NCBI GenBank assembly: GCA_964023275.1
Contig: OZ029927.1
Coordinates: 22,830,980 to 22,894,979, forward strand
Source: Norana najaformis
Lineage: Eukaryota; Annelida; Clitellata; Crassiclitellata; Hormogastridae
Direction of reading: 5' to 3'
Length of the DNA stretch: 64,000 nucleotides
The translations under genes were made by a program, and so were the position numbers. Shown here one piece after another: positions 30,391 to 41,131 of the stretch. The notes beneath the pieces were generated by a model, which saw only the letters and a list, made by a program, of their open reading frames with translations, ran no database searches and was not told the DNA's origin. Each line of letters opens with the position of its first letter. Positions within the stretch are counted from its first letter, which is position 1.

Positions 30391-31799
30391 ACATACAGAG
30401 GGGTTGAAGAGAGTAAGTAAAGGTCAGTACAACCTCATATTTGGAGTTGGAGAGAAGAAGAGGAATATGCCCATGTTGCAGTTTGATGTATATCTAAGCG
30501 GAACTGATATGAAATAATAGTAGCCTGCGTAGGCATCTGTTCTTCGGCTAATTGGTGTTTTTATAAGTGCCACCATTAATTCAAATGTTCTCGAACCATT
30601 TGTGATTGGCGAACTCTACGACCTAATGACCCTTGTATAATTTGATGCCAGTAAACATAATATGTGAGCTTCAGATATACGGATGGAAGAAAACTCAGTT
30701 TAATATTCTTAGTTCAAGTTCGCCATGATGCACTGCCGTTACAACTCGAGCAGCAGCTCTTGATTGCATGACTTTTACTGAATGCATTCTCGAGGCTGAA
30801 TAAACGCCATATTAGTTAGTAATTCGGTAGCTAACACTACTACTATTACTATCATAATTGCTATCATTATCACCATCACCATCACTATATCTATTACAAT
30901 TTTAATACCACCTTGTGGGGTGGCAGGAGAGGGGTGCTACTGCTAGCTGTATAAGCCACTACTATAATTCTGCTACTCGATCGCTAGACTCTTTTAAAAG
31001 ACCCCGGAGAGCCGTACCCCACTGTAGCTGCACTGAGACCATTTCACAACTTTCTGGGCAAACCATTCTTTCTGACATTCAGTCTAAGTCGTTTCTAAAG
31101 AGTTCTAGCTTCACGGAAACCTTGGTAATCTGTTCCGTTGCTTGATATTAGAGGCGTGGAATGCACGAGAGCACATGACAGTTCGTGGCTCAAGCAAAAG
31201 CCATTACATTACCCTTCCCATCTGCTCCGCTTTACAAGTTTTCCAGTTAACAATTACAACAGTGATAACGTTATAACTTCACTGTGACCTTCGTTGATAT
31301 CGGCCGGATTCTAAAAGTTTAAAAGAGGAAATGCTAGATGCATAAAAAGATCTATCACAGTTGTATCAGTTGGATTTCCGTTGAAAGATAGTTGGAGATC
31401 TTAACTTAATCAGTCAAGTCTATCCATATGTGGGCGACCAGTTTAGGCTGTGTACGTATGACACTTGTGTCTGAACTGCGTCAGTCGAATATCAGATGCC
31501 ATTAGAATATTGCAGTTCTCAAAAATGATTATGCCTACTATATTTGTATTCAGACCGGATTCTAGCTGACACATTATGGTAATACTTAGCAATCTTGTAA
31601 TTGTACTTGGAATCGTTCGTCATAAAAGCGCTCATTCAATACTAGGTCCAAGGACCATGGTTATTGACACCTACTCAACTGCTGTCGGACTTACAGATGG
31701 TGCGCAGCGTTGAGAAACATTCACACTATTAGAAGAGACTGCGATTTATTTGAACACTAATTAGTTGTACTGAAAATACAGGGTCACATACAGCATCAA

Positions 31800-32284
31800 A
31801 ATTACAATATATACCATCATCAACTTCTTCTTCATCATCGCCACTACCATTATTATCAATATCACCACCATCATCATCTCCATCATCATCACCACTACAA
31901 CCACAACCACCATCATCCTCATTATCATCATCGTCGGTTTCTGACACCAACCATTTGGTGTCGCTGGGTCCGATTATATGATCTCCATTTTCCTTTTTCA
32001 TTTGTCAAATCCAGTGCTACACTCATGTTTAGCTGATTTCCTGTTATGTCCTCGTTTATATTGTCTATCCAGAGAGGAATTGGTCTTCCTTTTGTTTCTC
32101 TTTGCTCCAATTCTTGCTGTAATGCACTGTGTGGAAGTCGATCCCCTGCCATTCTCTCCATATGGCCAAACCACCATAGTTGAAAGCTCATGTCTACTCC
32201 AATAAAACTGTATGTATTGTGAAAACAGATGGTTGAAATCTCATATCTATTCCAATGGGCATTCGATCCGACAGTGTTTTGCAC
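31800..32284 (-). mobile_element. LINE 3' end with (GAT)n tail
   Basis: The minus strand gives LWWFGHMERMAGDRLPHSAL, then GRPIPLWIDNINEDI and KWRSYNRTQR. This C-terminal pattern is common to several LINE groups: (W-x-GH-x-x-R-M ... GRP ... W ... W-R). It is followed at 31927-31800 by a GAT-rich tail. A related end with a (GAT)n tail is at 43000-43310. Confidence 0.7.
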
Positions 32285-32574
32285 AGGCCTTCTTTACATA
32301 ACAACACATTTACGATAGTACACGGAAAATGTTTAAAAATAACGTGCAATTAACACATGAAATAAATCAGATTCTGTGCAGGATATTCTCAGTTTCTACA
32401 CTAATGGGGTTACCAGATAACAGGCGCTGGAATTATATACTGTCCTCTACACTAATGTGTTTAATATAATTATTGTCGACTAGTATGGAGATATTTATAG
32501 TTTCTCTTGGACTGTTGCTATTCATCGTACATTCTCAATTCGCATCATTAATAAATGTAAGGTCGGGCGGATGT

Positions 32575-32760
32575 TAGAGAGAAAGAAACAGAGCGAGAAT
32601 GACAGACAGACAGAGAGAGAGACAGGTAAACAGACAGAGAGGAGGAGAACAGGCAACGAGTAAAAGAAAAGAGGGAATTAGGGAGAAAGAGAGTACAGGA
32701 GAGAGAAATAGAGAAAAGCAAAGATATAGAAGAGAGAAAAACGAGAGAAAGAGTGAAATT
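32575..32760. repeat. GA/ACAG-rich low-complexity tract
   Basis: Purine-rich imperfect GAGA, GACAGACA and GAAAGA units; no coding signal. Confidence 0.85.
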
Positions 32761-33654
32761 ATGAAAGTAACGGGTAGAGATAATTAGATAGGTCATATTT
32801 GTGACCTTATAATTTTCGTAGTTAAGATTTAAAATATATACATAACAACGACGCCTTTGAATTGCATATTAATTGGTGGCCCTAACTAAGCGGGACTATG
32901 GTCCCTTCTGGGTCTACCGCTTGTTCCTGATAACCTGACAATGTTTCATGTCAAATTTGTATATTGACTGTTGTTAATTTCTTTTTTTGGATCAATAAAC
33001 GAATAACGACGACGATGAACAGATAGACACAGAGAGAGAAAGATAGGCAGATATTCAGACAATTGACTGGATCCGGCCGCAGAAGATAAAAAATATACAT
33101 TATCTAAGAAGAAGGTTGAAGGATTTCTGAAATCCTAGTGTAAGAAAGGTGGACAAAAGAAGAATGGAGAGGGAGCACTGGCTCAACCATCTGCAGATCA
33201 CCAATACACGTTGGACTTAGAACACTTTCTATGCTGGGACATCTAGTGTCAGTTCTTGAAACTTCCTCAGACAGAGGCCAACTATACTTAAACCATTCAG
33301 TCACCCCATGAAGCACATCGCGTCAGAATCCCTTAAACAATTAAAAGACATATTGCAGCTTTTTTCTTCAGCCACGCTTGGTGAGACATCACAGACAGTT
33401 TTGTCTTCTCACTATGGAGGGTATCACTCAGTATGGTCTGTAAGAGACATTCAGTGTGGCCATCCTTTGGGAGTCGGACAAGTGATAGGCTGCTGACCAC
33501 ATTAACTGGCTCCTTTTTATGTCAGAAGGCATAAAAGAACGGGCTAGTCACTTTACATGATAATTACCGTTAGATGCAATTTGTGTCCTTTGGGAAGGAA
33601 GTAATTGCGTAGGAGCTGGGTCGACACTACTCACTGCAGTTTCCGAATTGTATA

Positions 33655-34105
33655 TATGTATGTATGCATCACTAAAATTTATAAAGCGCCTTTTAAGTAA
33701 CTCACAAAGGCGCTGCAGCACGGCTACCTAACGGTCTCTAAATAGGAACGTCTTGAGACGGGCAGAAAATGTTTCTTGAATTGTTGAACAGGCAAAGGAT
33801 CGGATATCTGGTGGAAGAGTGTTCCAGAGAGACGGCCCCACAGTGGAGAAGGCGCGGCCCGCCCGACCAGACGTACGAGAACGCGGTACAATGAGTTGAC
33901 CTAGAGTTGTTGTACGTTGTATGTTGGCTTTCTGGAACCGTTTTGTCGAGCAGCCGGAAAGACAAACAGACAACCCTCCTCAACCGTATTTGTAACTATG
34001 GAACTCTGTGAGGTGGCATCAGTAAATGCGCTCTGAATATGTGTCGTGTATGAGAGAGCTGTGTCATACCGATTGTTAGCAAAACACTGGTAGAAGCCTT
34101 CGTTC
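33655..34105 (-). mobile_element. L2-type LINE 3' end
   Basis: The minus strand gives AFSTVGPSLWNTLPPDIRSF and then FSARLKTFLF, the RT C-terminus. It ends with AAAGGCGCTTTATAAATTTT and ATACATA units. Confidence 0.75.
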
Positions 34106-34855
34106 ATCTTTGTCTTTGGATTTATTACGTTGCCATCTACACCTTTATTGATCTTAGAAAGATTAAGTTGAGATCATTGCCGTTCATTTTACATAAATGC
34201 TAAAAAATAAAAGAAAATAATTTTGTTTTCTGAGATATTATTATTATTATTCATTACATGAGGTCTAAGAACTTTGCTGCTGACTTAAAGAGCAATAACA
34301 ATATAATTTTTTATTATAGAATTATTACTATTAATTTTGTCTTCATAATAATGATGATGATAATGATGATGATGATGATGACGACGACGACGATGGTGAT
34401 GAAGATGATAACAATAATCTTGAGGAATCAGATGTACCTCGGGTAAAAAATAAAATAATGATAATAAACAGAAAAGTAGTAACGTTTAGCCAAAGGCACA
34501 ACTTGGTTCCGTCATACATATGATCCTCTCTTCACACCGACACTATACAGCCGATGTGCTCATTTTTTAGCTGAGCACACAAACCCGGGGGCACTTGTGT
34601 AACAGCAACTTTCCAATGTCTTATCCCGTCCTTGCTGTGATTTCGCTTGACAGTGAAGGACTCCTAATCACTAAGTAATTGCGCAACCCCATAATAATAA
34701 TAAACAATTCACAAGCAATATAATACATTGCTATTGAAATATCATACACTGCTGTTGATAGTATCAAAGCCTTCGCATTGTGGGCATCCGCCTGCAGGCA
34801 TGCTCTCACTAACGTGCATAGATATGGAGGTTATTGAGTACACCCCGTCTTCCTC

Positions 34856-35041
34856 TGAACTCTCTCTCTCTCTCTGTGTCTCTCTCTGTCTCTCTCTCTG
34901 CTCCAATCCGAACACCACCCACCGTGGCTGCCACGCTGTCTGTCTGCCTGACTTTTGGATCTTGACGTGTAACCGAACCCGTTTGCCTATCGATTTTGTT
35001 TTGACTCATCGGCTGTAAATAAGCTGGTCCCCGTGATGTGG

Positions 35042-35125
<84 letters not shown>

Positions 35126-35295
35126 CCAATCCCAAACACCACCAACCGTAGCTGCCACTCTCTCTGCCTGATTTTGAATCTTGACGTGTAACCGAACCCG
35201 TTTGCCTATCGATTTTGTTTTGACTGAGCGGCTGTAAATAAGCTGGTCCCCGTGATGTGGCTTTCGTTGGAATCTCGCAATTCCGATTACATTTA
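34856..35295 (+). mobile_element. two tandem ATTACG-family 3' ends with (CT)n
   Basis: 34856-35040 and 35041-35295 repeat the same order: CT-rich run, CCAATCCCAAACACCACC-like block, TTGACGTGTAACCGAACCCG, TTTTGTTTTGACT, AATAAGCTGGTCCCCGTGAT. They are near-identical in the unique parts, so they are a recent tandem duplication or exchange within the (CT)n. Confidence 0.72.
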
Positions 35296-35390
35296 AACCC
35301 ACATCACGGATTACATTGCAAACGCCTTCACTAAGGACCGATCATATTTATTTCCTGCGCCCGGCATTCTGCTATCAAATCACCGGTTAT

Positions 35391-37442
35391 CCCTTTCCAC
35401 CCCGTTGGGTCCAATTGGACCCAAGCATTTGTAGATGATATAAAATCAATATGAACCCCTATTGGGTCAATTTGGACCCATAGATACTACCTACAGTTAT
35501 GTTTCATAAGTTTGCAAGTCACACACACTGTGAGTTTTGGATATTGGTCACGTGACATTTGTTGTTTTGACGAGTATAATTGGCGAAAATTTTACCAATT
35601 TTTCAAGAAGAATTCAAAAAAGGGTAAGGCAGTTATAAAATTTTGGTACTATAAAAATATTTTGTAGATTTGTAGGCTAGAGTGTATAGATTAGGTATAA
35701 TGCATTTATGAAATGTCAAAATAGCTGAATATAATTCACAAAGTGAATGGGTCCAATTGGACCCAAAGGGAATTAGCGATAAAGACACACTGAAGACACT
35801 CACACATGCACACACACACATTTCTACACTAAAGATGATTTATATATTGAACAGTGTTGTATGCAATAATGTCCAGCATTTCTATGATATAGTTCAGATT
35901 TTGTTTTGTGCTATAACATGTTTCGTACATATTTTTATGCATGGAATATGTTCGATAATTTACAGATACCGACGAAATGCTGAACAGGGGCAGAAGTCCT
36001 TCTGCTGATGGAAGGTGACATTTCTGATGTTGATATACCGCTAGAAGAATCAGATGATGAGACTGAGCCACTGCAACCCACACAGCCAAAAAGATCTGCT
36101 CCAACGCTAGACAGCAAACTATGCCTACAACAGTTTAGGTCGAGTCAGCCGATTTGGGAATAGTGATGGTGGAGTGGAGCTGACCTGTTCAGATGATGAA
36201 GATGACATGCCTTTTAGACACCAGATCCAGGCAGCACCAACAAAAAGAAACTGCAACCAGATGCAGACAAAATCAGTCGTTGAAATGAAAAGCTCGTGAC
36301 ATGATGAAACCTGCTCTTCTGCCTTCACGGAACCATGTGATGACTCTAGGACTTCATCATATTTTAAGAAATTTGTAGATGATGACATGATCAGCCATAT
36401 AAAGGACCAGACAAACCTGTACTATGTCCAGAAGACTGGAAGTTCTTTGAATGTGACAAAAGAGGAGATCAAACAGTTTATTGGAATCCATATTCTGACA
36501 GGCATCGTGAAGATGCCTAGTTACAGGCAGTACTGGGCAGATTCTACACGTGTTTCCACTATTGCTGATGTCAAATCACAGCAGATTTGATCAAATTTGA
36601 TCTTTTCTCCATGTGAATGACAACTCCAACATGTTACGTCGAGCTGACCCAGGATAATGACAAGCTCAACAAAGTACGGCCATTCATTGACTGTCTGCGC
36701 AAGAACTTTGCTAAAGTTGAACCAGAAGACTACAGCGCTCTTAATGAAATTGTAATTTCATTCAAAGGCCAAAGTACTCTGAGGCAGTATATCAAGAATA
36801 AACCACACAAATGGGGCATAAAAGTATTTGCAAGAGCTGGAGCTAATAGTTTTTTTCTATGATTTTGAAAGTTATGTTGCCAAGGGCACAGTAGCCAGCA
36901 AGACAGGAATTGGAATTAGCGGTGATGCAGTTTTGCATCTCATGGAAGGCTTGCCCACTGGAACAAATTACAAGGTATTCAAGGACAACTGGTTCACATC
37001 ATATCGGTTGATTCTGGAGCTGAAGAAAGCACACTTTGCAATATCTGTTGATGATGCGCGATTTGACATCTTTGACCATTGGCCTGAACATTCATCCAAC
37101 AAGCACCGCTATGCGATGTGTAAGGTCGCAAAGTCCAGGTTTTGTTGTATGAAATGTAATGTTGCACTGTGTCTAACTAAAGACAACCACCTTGAAGCTT
37201 TCCATAAGCACGGATAGATTGGTAGGACAAGTTATGATGGTGCTTGGACTCCCTGTGCATATACAGTAGTGGACTGAACTGGCAATTCCCATTGGGTCCA
37301 AATGGACCCTTTTCTGAATTTTTTTAAATAAATTGAAATAAAATAAATTTTTTGCAGTTCTTATGTATTTTAGGTGGGAATGATAAGATTTTGTGGTACA
37401 AATTTTCTTTGGACCATTGTAATTAATTTGGGCTGGAAAGGG
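35391..37442 (+). mobile_element. second piggyBac-like transposon, full length but decayed
   Basis: Ends CCCTTTCCACCCC (35391-35403) and GGGCTGGAAAGGG (37430-37442), 13-base inverted repeats with one mismatch. Flanks are TTAT (35387-35390) and TTAA (37443-37446), the target site with one changed base. The palindrome GGGTCCAATTGGACCC occurs at about 35407 and 35748, with near copies at about 35463 and 37288, always near the ends and never in the coding middle. Length 2052 bases. Confidence 0.88.
35967..37217 (+). pseudogene. piggyBac transposase pseudogene
   Basis: Fragments in several frames: an acidic N-region (DVDIPLEESDDETE), FIGIHILTGIVKMPSYRQYW, KGQSTLRQYIKNKPHKWGIK (the conserved K-x-R-Y-x-x-x-KP-x-K-W-G-x-K block), FKDNWFTSYRLILELK (the DNFFTS-like block) and a short C-terminus with CKVAKSRFCCMKCNVALC. 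Frame changes separate the pieces, so it is not functional. It differs clearly from the 1-2580 transposase, so the two are separate families. Confidence 0.82.
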
Positions 37443-37446
37443 TTAA

Positions 37447-38117
37447 AGGACAATAACCCCCCGGACAATAACCCCCGGGGCATTAACCCCCATGCCAAAA
37501 AAACCCGGACAGTAACCCCCTATACTGACATATTAATTATATAAATATACAAATAATGTATATTAATCATACAGTTTATATATTAATTCCTTAGACATAT
37601 ACGTCTCTTTTCGCACTCAAACGACACTACACCATTTGCTAAATTTTCTGCTTTACGTATACATAACCTTCAAAACTAAGTTTATCTTTTCCTTGATCAG
37701 ATTTCATAAATTCCATCACGGATAGAAATAGTTCAAATTTTTAAACTTTGTTTTTCCATAAACCATTTCTATTATATAGTAGTTTACCTCTTCCATGTTG
37801 CATGGTTATTCTTTCATGTCTACTTTGTGCCCAATTGTCTAATAATTGTCTAATAATTAGTGTTTGATGTATGGTAATTCTTTCATGTCTACTCTCTGCC
37901 CAATTGTCTAATAATTGTCTAATGATTAGTTTTTGATGTATGGTAATTCTTTCATGTCTACTCTCTGCCCAATTGTCTAATAATTGTCTAATAATTAGTT
38001 TTTGATGTATGGTAAGTCTTTCATGTCTACTCTTTACTGTATGTGTTGTAGCAGTATAGGGGGTTATTGTCCGGGGAGGTTTTTGCATGGGGATAATTGT
38101 CCGGAGGTTATTGTCCT
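37447..38117. mobile_element. non-autonomous fold-back element (MITE) with internal minisatellite
   Basis: Arms of about 80 bases at 37447-37530 and 38040-38117 are inverted copies. They are built from short direct repeats of GGACAATAACCCCC and end at TATACTG. The left arm starts immediately after the TTAA of the second piggyBac. The centre holds a 69-base tandem repeat. No target duplication is certain: flanks read GGGTTAA and GTTACCC, and these also look inverted, so the arms may extend further out. Confidence 0.78.
37806..38035. repeat. 69-bp minisatellite inside the MITE
   Basis: Just over three copies of a unit containing TTCTTTCATGTCTACTCT and TAATAATTGTCTAATAATTA. Because 69 is divisible by three, the minus strand stays open and gives a repeated 23-residue peptide (RHERITIHQ, LIIRQLLDNWAE). 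I see no gene context for it. Confidence 0.88.
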
Positions 38118-38884
38118 GTTACCCAAATCACCAATCTACAGCATTTTGTCCATTTACAAGCAGAGTCATAGCCATGACTGATTATGAGTAAAACCACGAA
38201 CGAATGAGTGAATGAAGAAGCGTATGGTTATAGGAATTAATAAGATAATGAAATGAGCAGATTAACAAATGAACAAATATTGAAAGAACAACGAAAATAC
38301 TAATATCGTAGGCTGTTGATTTGAAAAACAATCGTATGCTACACTATATGCAACCTCTGGATTCCATACAAAAGTCTTCGTGTTGAACTGGACTTACAGT
38401 TGCTTGCAATTTAAAATTGTCATTTCATTTGTGCTATCGAACTAAAAGCAGTTGGTCCGTCAAAAAATTAAATAATAATATGTAAATTTACTTTTAAATA
38501 TAGTGCTGTTTAATCTTTGTTTGACCTGCTGATGATCCAAGAAAGCTATTGTTTCCCTTTACATTGATAAAATTACAAAGATTGTTCTTGTTTAATCGAC
38601 GACAGCGTGGACATGCATCGGAATTTTAGCACAACATTCTAGGCTTGAATACGAAGGTACCTTCTTTCTCGAAGACGGCTTATAAGTTATGGAAGAGTCT
38701 TTCGGAGGTAAGCACAAGGCATCACACAAATATATTGTTACATTATATTAGAGACAGTTTGCTGGGAATGTTTTTGCGCCTTAGCCGAATGGTCACTGAA
38801 TAACCATTTACGATGAACTTACGGAGACGCATTAAACGTATCCTGTCTAATGTTGTGATTGTGAGATCATAAAATACATATGAA

Positions 38885-39262
38885 TATTTCTAAAGGGCCT
38901 TAACAGAACTCTCAAAGGCGCTGGATTTAATGACCCAGGCTCCAAAATATCTTTGTGATCTTATTCGGCCTTCACACTCTAGTACCTCATCTCGCTCTTT
39001 ACGTTCTTTAGATCGTCTAGATCTATTTGTTCTTCGTGTTAAGTCCTCCCTTGCTCAACAGAGGGCTTTTGCTGCTGTTGGACCATCTCTGTGGAATGAA
39101 CTTCCGCTATCGCTTCGTGCAAGGGTCACTGTTGTTGATAGAGCTCAGTCAGCTCGTTGTTTAAAGACGTTCTTATTTCCCAGGGGGTGTCATGCTGGAA
39201 GCGCCTCTGAGTAGTTTGTTCTGTAAGAAGCGCTATATAAGTTATCAAATCAAATCAAATCA
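38885..39262 (+). mobile_element. L2-type LINE 3' end with (CAAAT)n tail
   Basis: Open frame with AFAAVGPSLWNELPLSLRAR and CLKTFLFPRG, then stop, a GAAGCGCTATATAAGTTA block and an AAATCAAATCAAATCAAA tail (about 39247-39266). Confidence 0.85.
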
Positions 39263-39394
39263 AACCCTGTGCGCGTAATAACTGGAATAAATAAAGATGA
39301 ATAAAACTTCCTCCTTCGGATTACATTGCTACCATACTTTTGTGCTATCGAACAGAGACTAGTTATGGTGTAGCATATTAACAATCACTCTTCT

Positions 39395-39565
39395 GCATTT
39401 AATAAGCGCCACTACCTATTAAAAAGTACCAGTCAAAGGAGCTGAGCACTTGTGCGTGAAGAATTTGCCCCAGGTTCCTACGTAGCTACGAGGCTCGAAC
39501 CCTAACACACCGCACAGTCAGCGTTACAAGACGAGAGCTTAAACCAACCAACTACATAGGCCTAT
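39395..39565 (-). mobile_element. SINE-B copy
   Basis: The minus strand has TAGTTGGTTGGTTTAAGCTC (A-box region), GGGTTCGAGCCTCG (B box) and the body ending TAGGTAGTGGCGCTTATTAA. Confidence 0.65.
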
Positions 39566-39681
39566 AAAGGATCTTGCTTTCGTCAGCTGCGTGGGATCGC
39601 TATCATGCGGCGAATTTTATTGCTAGTGAAAATATACCACTCTTTAAACGTCTCCTATTTAAACTTTGGGCCCGATATATG

Positions 39682-39770
<89 letters not shown>
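39682..39770. repeat. (CT)n microsatellite
   Basis: About 44 CT units. Confidence 0.97.
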
Positions 39771-39771
<1 letters not shown>

Positions 39772-40474
39772 CTCCTCATCTCCGATCACCGCTTATGAGT
39801 GCTTGTGGTGTCAAAAACAGTTTTACTTAGAAACCATCACATGTGTCTTCAATTACGTCCCGGGATTCCGGCAAGTCAAACGAAATGAGTCGAGATACAA
39901 CTGATTTCATGTTGTCAGTCTGTTGTGGGCTTCTGATGAGCTGTAGGAAAAAGCTGGATTGAGCTCGATTCTTTGCAAGCAACAATTGTAAACGTATGTT
40001 ATACATTTTCTACTTGGAGTCGGTTTGGATCAAACAGTTACTTATTGTGCTCTCGATACCGAAAAGTAGAATAGAAAAGAGAAGTAACTAAATCTTAAGG
40101 AGCAAGTTTTAGCACGTTGAGCTATAGCATGCCTAGCAAAGTTTCGTATACATCATCTGCAGTCCGTCCTCAACTGTAATGCCGAGTTTTAGTCGACTTG
40201 CCTTAACTCTCGCATACATACGCCATCTTAATTAAATGGTGTGGCACCTATTCAAACAGAAAACGGTGGCGAAAGATCTCATCTTAATCACCAGATGGTG
40301 GCTTGACTTTGACTTCGATGCGTTTTGATCAGATGATGCATTGTGCATTAGACACATGCACTTTAGAAGCTATTAGTTACAATTACTACCCAATGAAAAC
40401 ATGAAAAATGAGCAGGTTCGAATCCATACGGTCGCTATAGAAAGACGAGCACATTTACATTTATATGCGTCACC

Positions 40475-40705
40475 ATATCATTATTTATCCGCTGTCTTCT
40501 TATTTCTCTCAACTTAAATACAACCCACCCTAGCAGCTCCTTTCCTCTTCTCTCTCTGGTCTCCAGACATCCGGACTCGGTTCTTGACATGGAGTCTCTG
40601 GACAATCCCACTGACTTGATGCAGCGCTTGTGAATAAGCTTGTGTCCCACGCATAGCTTTTAAGTAGCGCTTCAGAAATTTGGAGTTTACCATTATGATT
40701 ACTTT
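40475..40705 (+). mobile_element. ATTACG-family LINE 3' fragment, old
   Basis: Contains TCTTGACATGGAGTC, GCGCTTGTGAATAAGCTTG and GCGCTTCAGAAATTTGGAG, followed by a degraded ATTATGATTA tail. Just upstream of gene 3. Confidence 0.6.
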
Positions 40706-41045
40706 CTGGTTTTTCCGCTGAGACCAAGAGGTTCACATTTTTTACTGGTCTAGAGTATTTTCTGAATGCGATCTATGTAGCTTATTGTTTGTTAATGCAG
40801 GATCTGTTTCGCAGTTTGTGATGGTGATACTTCGTAGTAAAAAACTTACATCACATTAGTATAGACTACGTGCAGTGGTCTACAATCACGCAGAGAATTT
40901 GTTGGTTGTGATACTTCACAGTTATACACTTGCATAACATTGGCGTAGACTACGTGTATAAGCACAGAAGTCTGCAGTTACGCAGAGAAAGCGTTTGAAA
41001 GGAATACTGAGCACTCAGCAACAGTGAAGTCACGTTAAACCTGTC

Positions 41046-41131
41046 ATGGCGAAAATAATCGATGGTCTATCATGGTCTGCCAGGCTACTAATCATCGCCA
41101 TTTGTTTTTCGGCAACTCAGTCAGAAAACAG
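41046..41131 (+). CDS. gene 3 exon 1: start and signal peptide
   Basis: ATG at 41046 gives [20 protein letters not shown] then FSATQSEN: a charged N-region, hydrophobic core and likely cleavage near SATQS. Ends in phase 2 before gtagac. Only ATG in frame before the hydrophobic core. Confidence 0.8.

Larger units (their letters stand above)
28550..41045. other. repeat-rich intergenic region between genes 2 and 3
   Basis: 12.5 kb without a host gene that I can support. Contents: microsatellites, the pseudo-exon at 28826, GA-rich tracts, LINE ends, one piggyBac element and one MITE (listed separately). Stretches 29010-30200, 30420-31730 and 38130-38880 show nothing beyond scattered ATAC units. 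A locally GC-richer patch near 29570-29700 has no recognisable coding signal. Confidence 0.5.

Noticed and set aside
37741-38088. Repeat protein on the minus strand (SRHERITIHQ units)
   Set aside because: It is the open shadow of a 69-bp minisatellite inside a MITE; it starts in the MITE arm and has no gene context.
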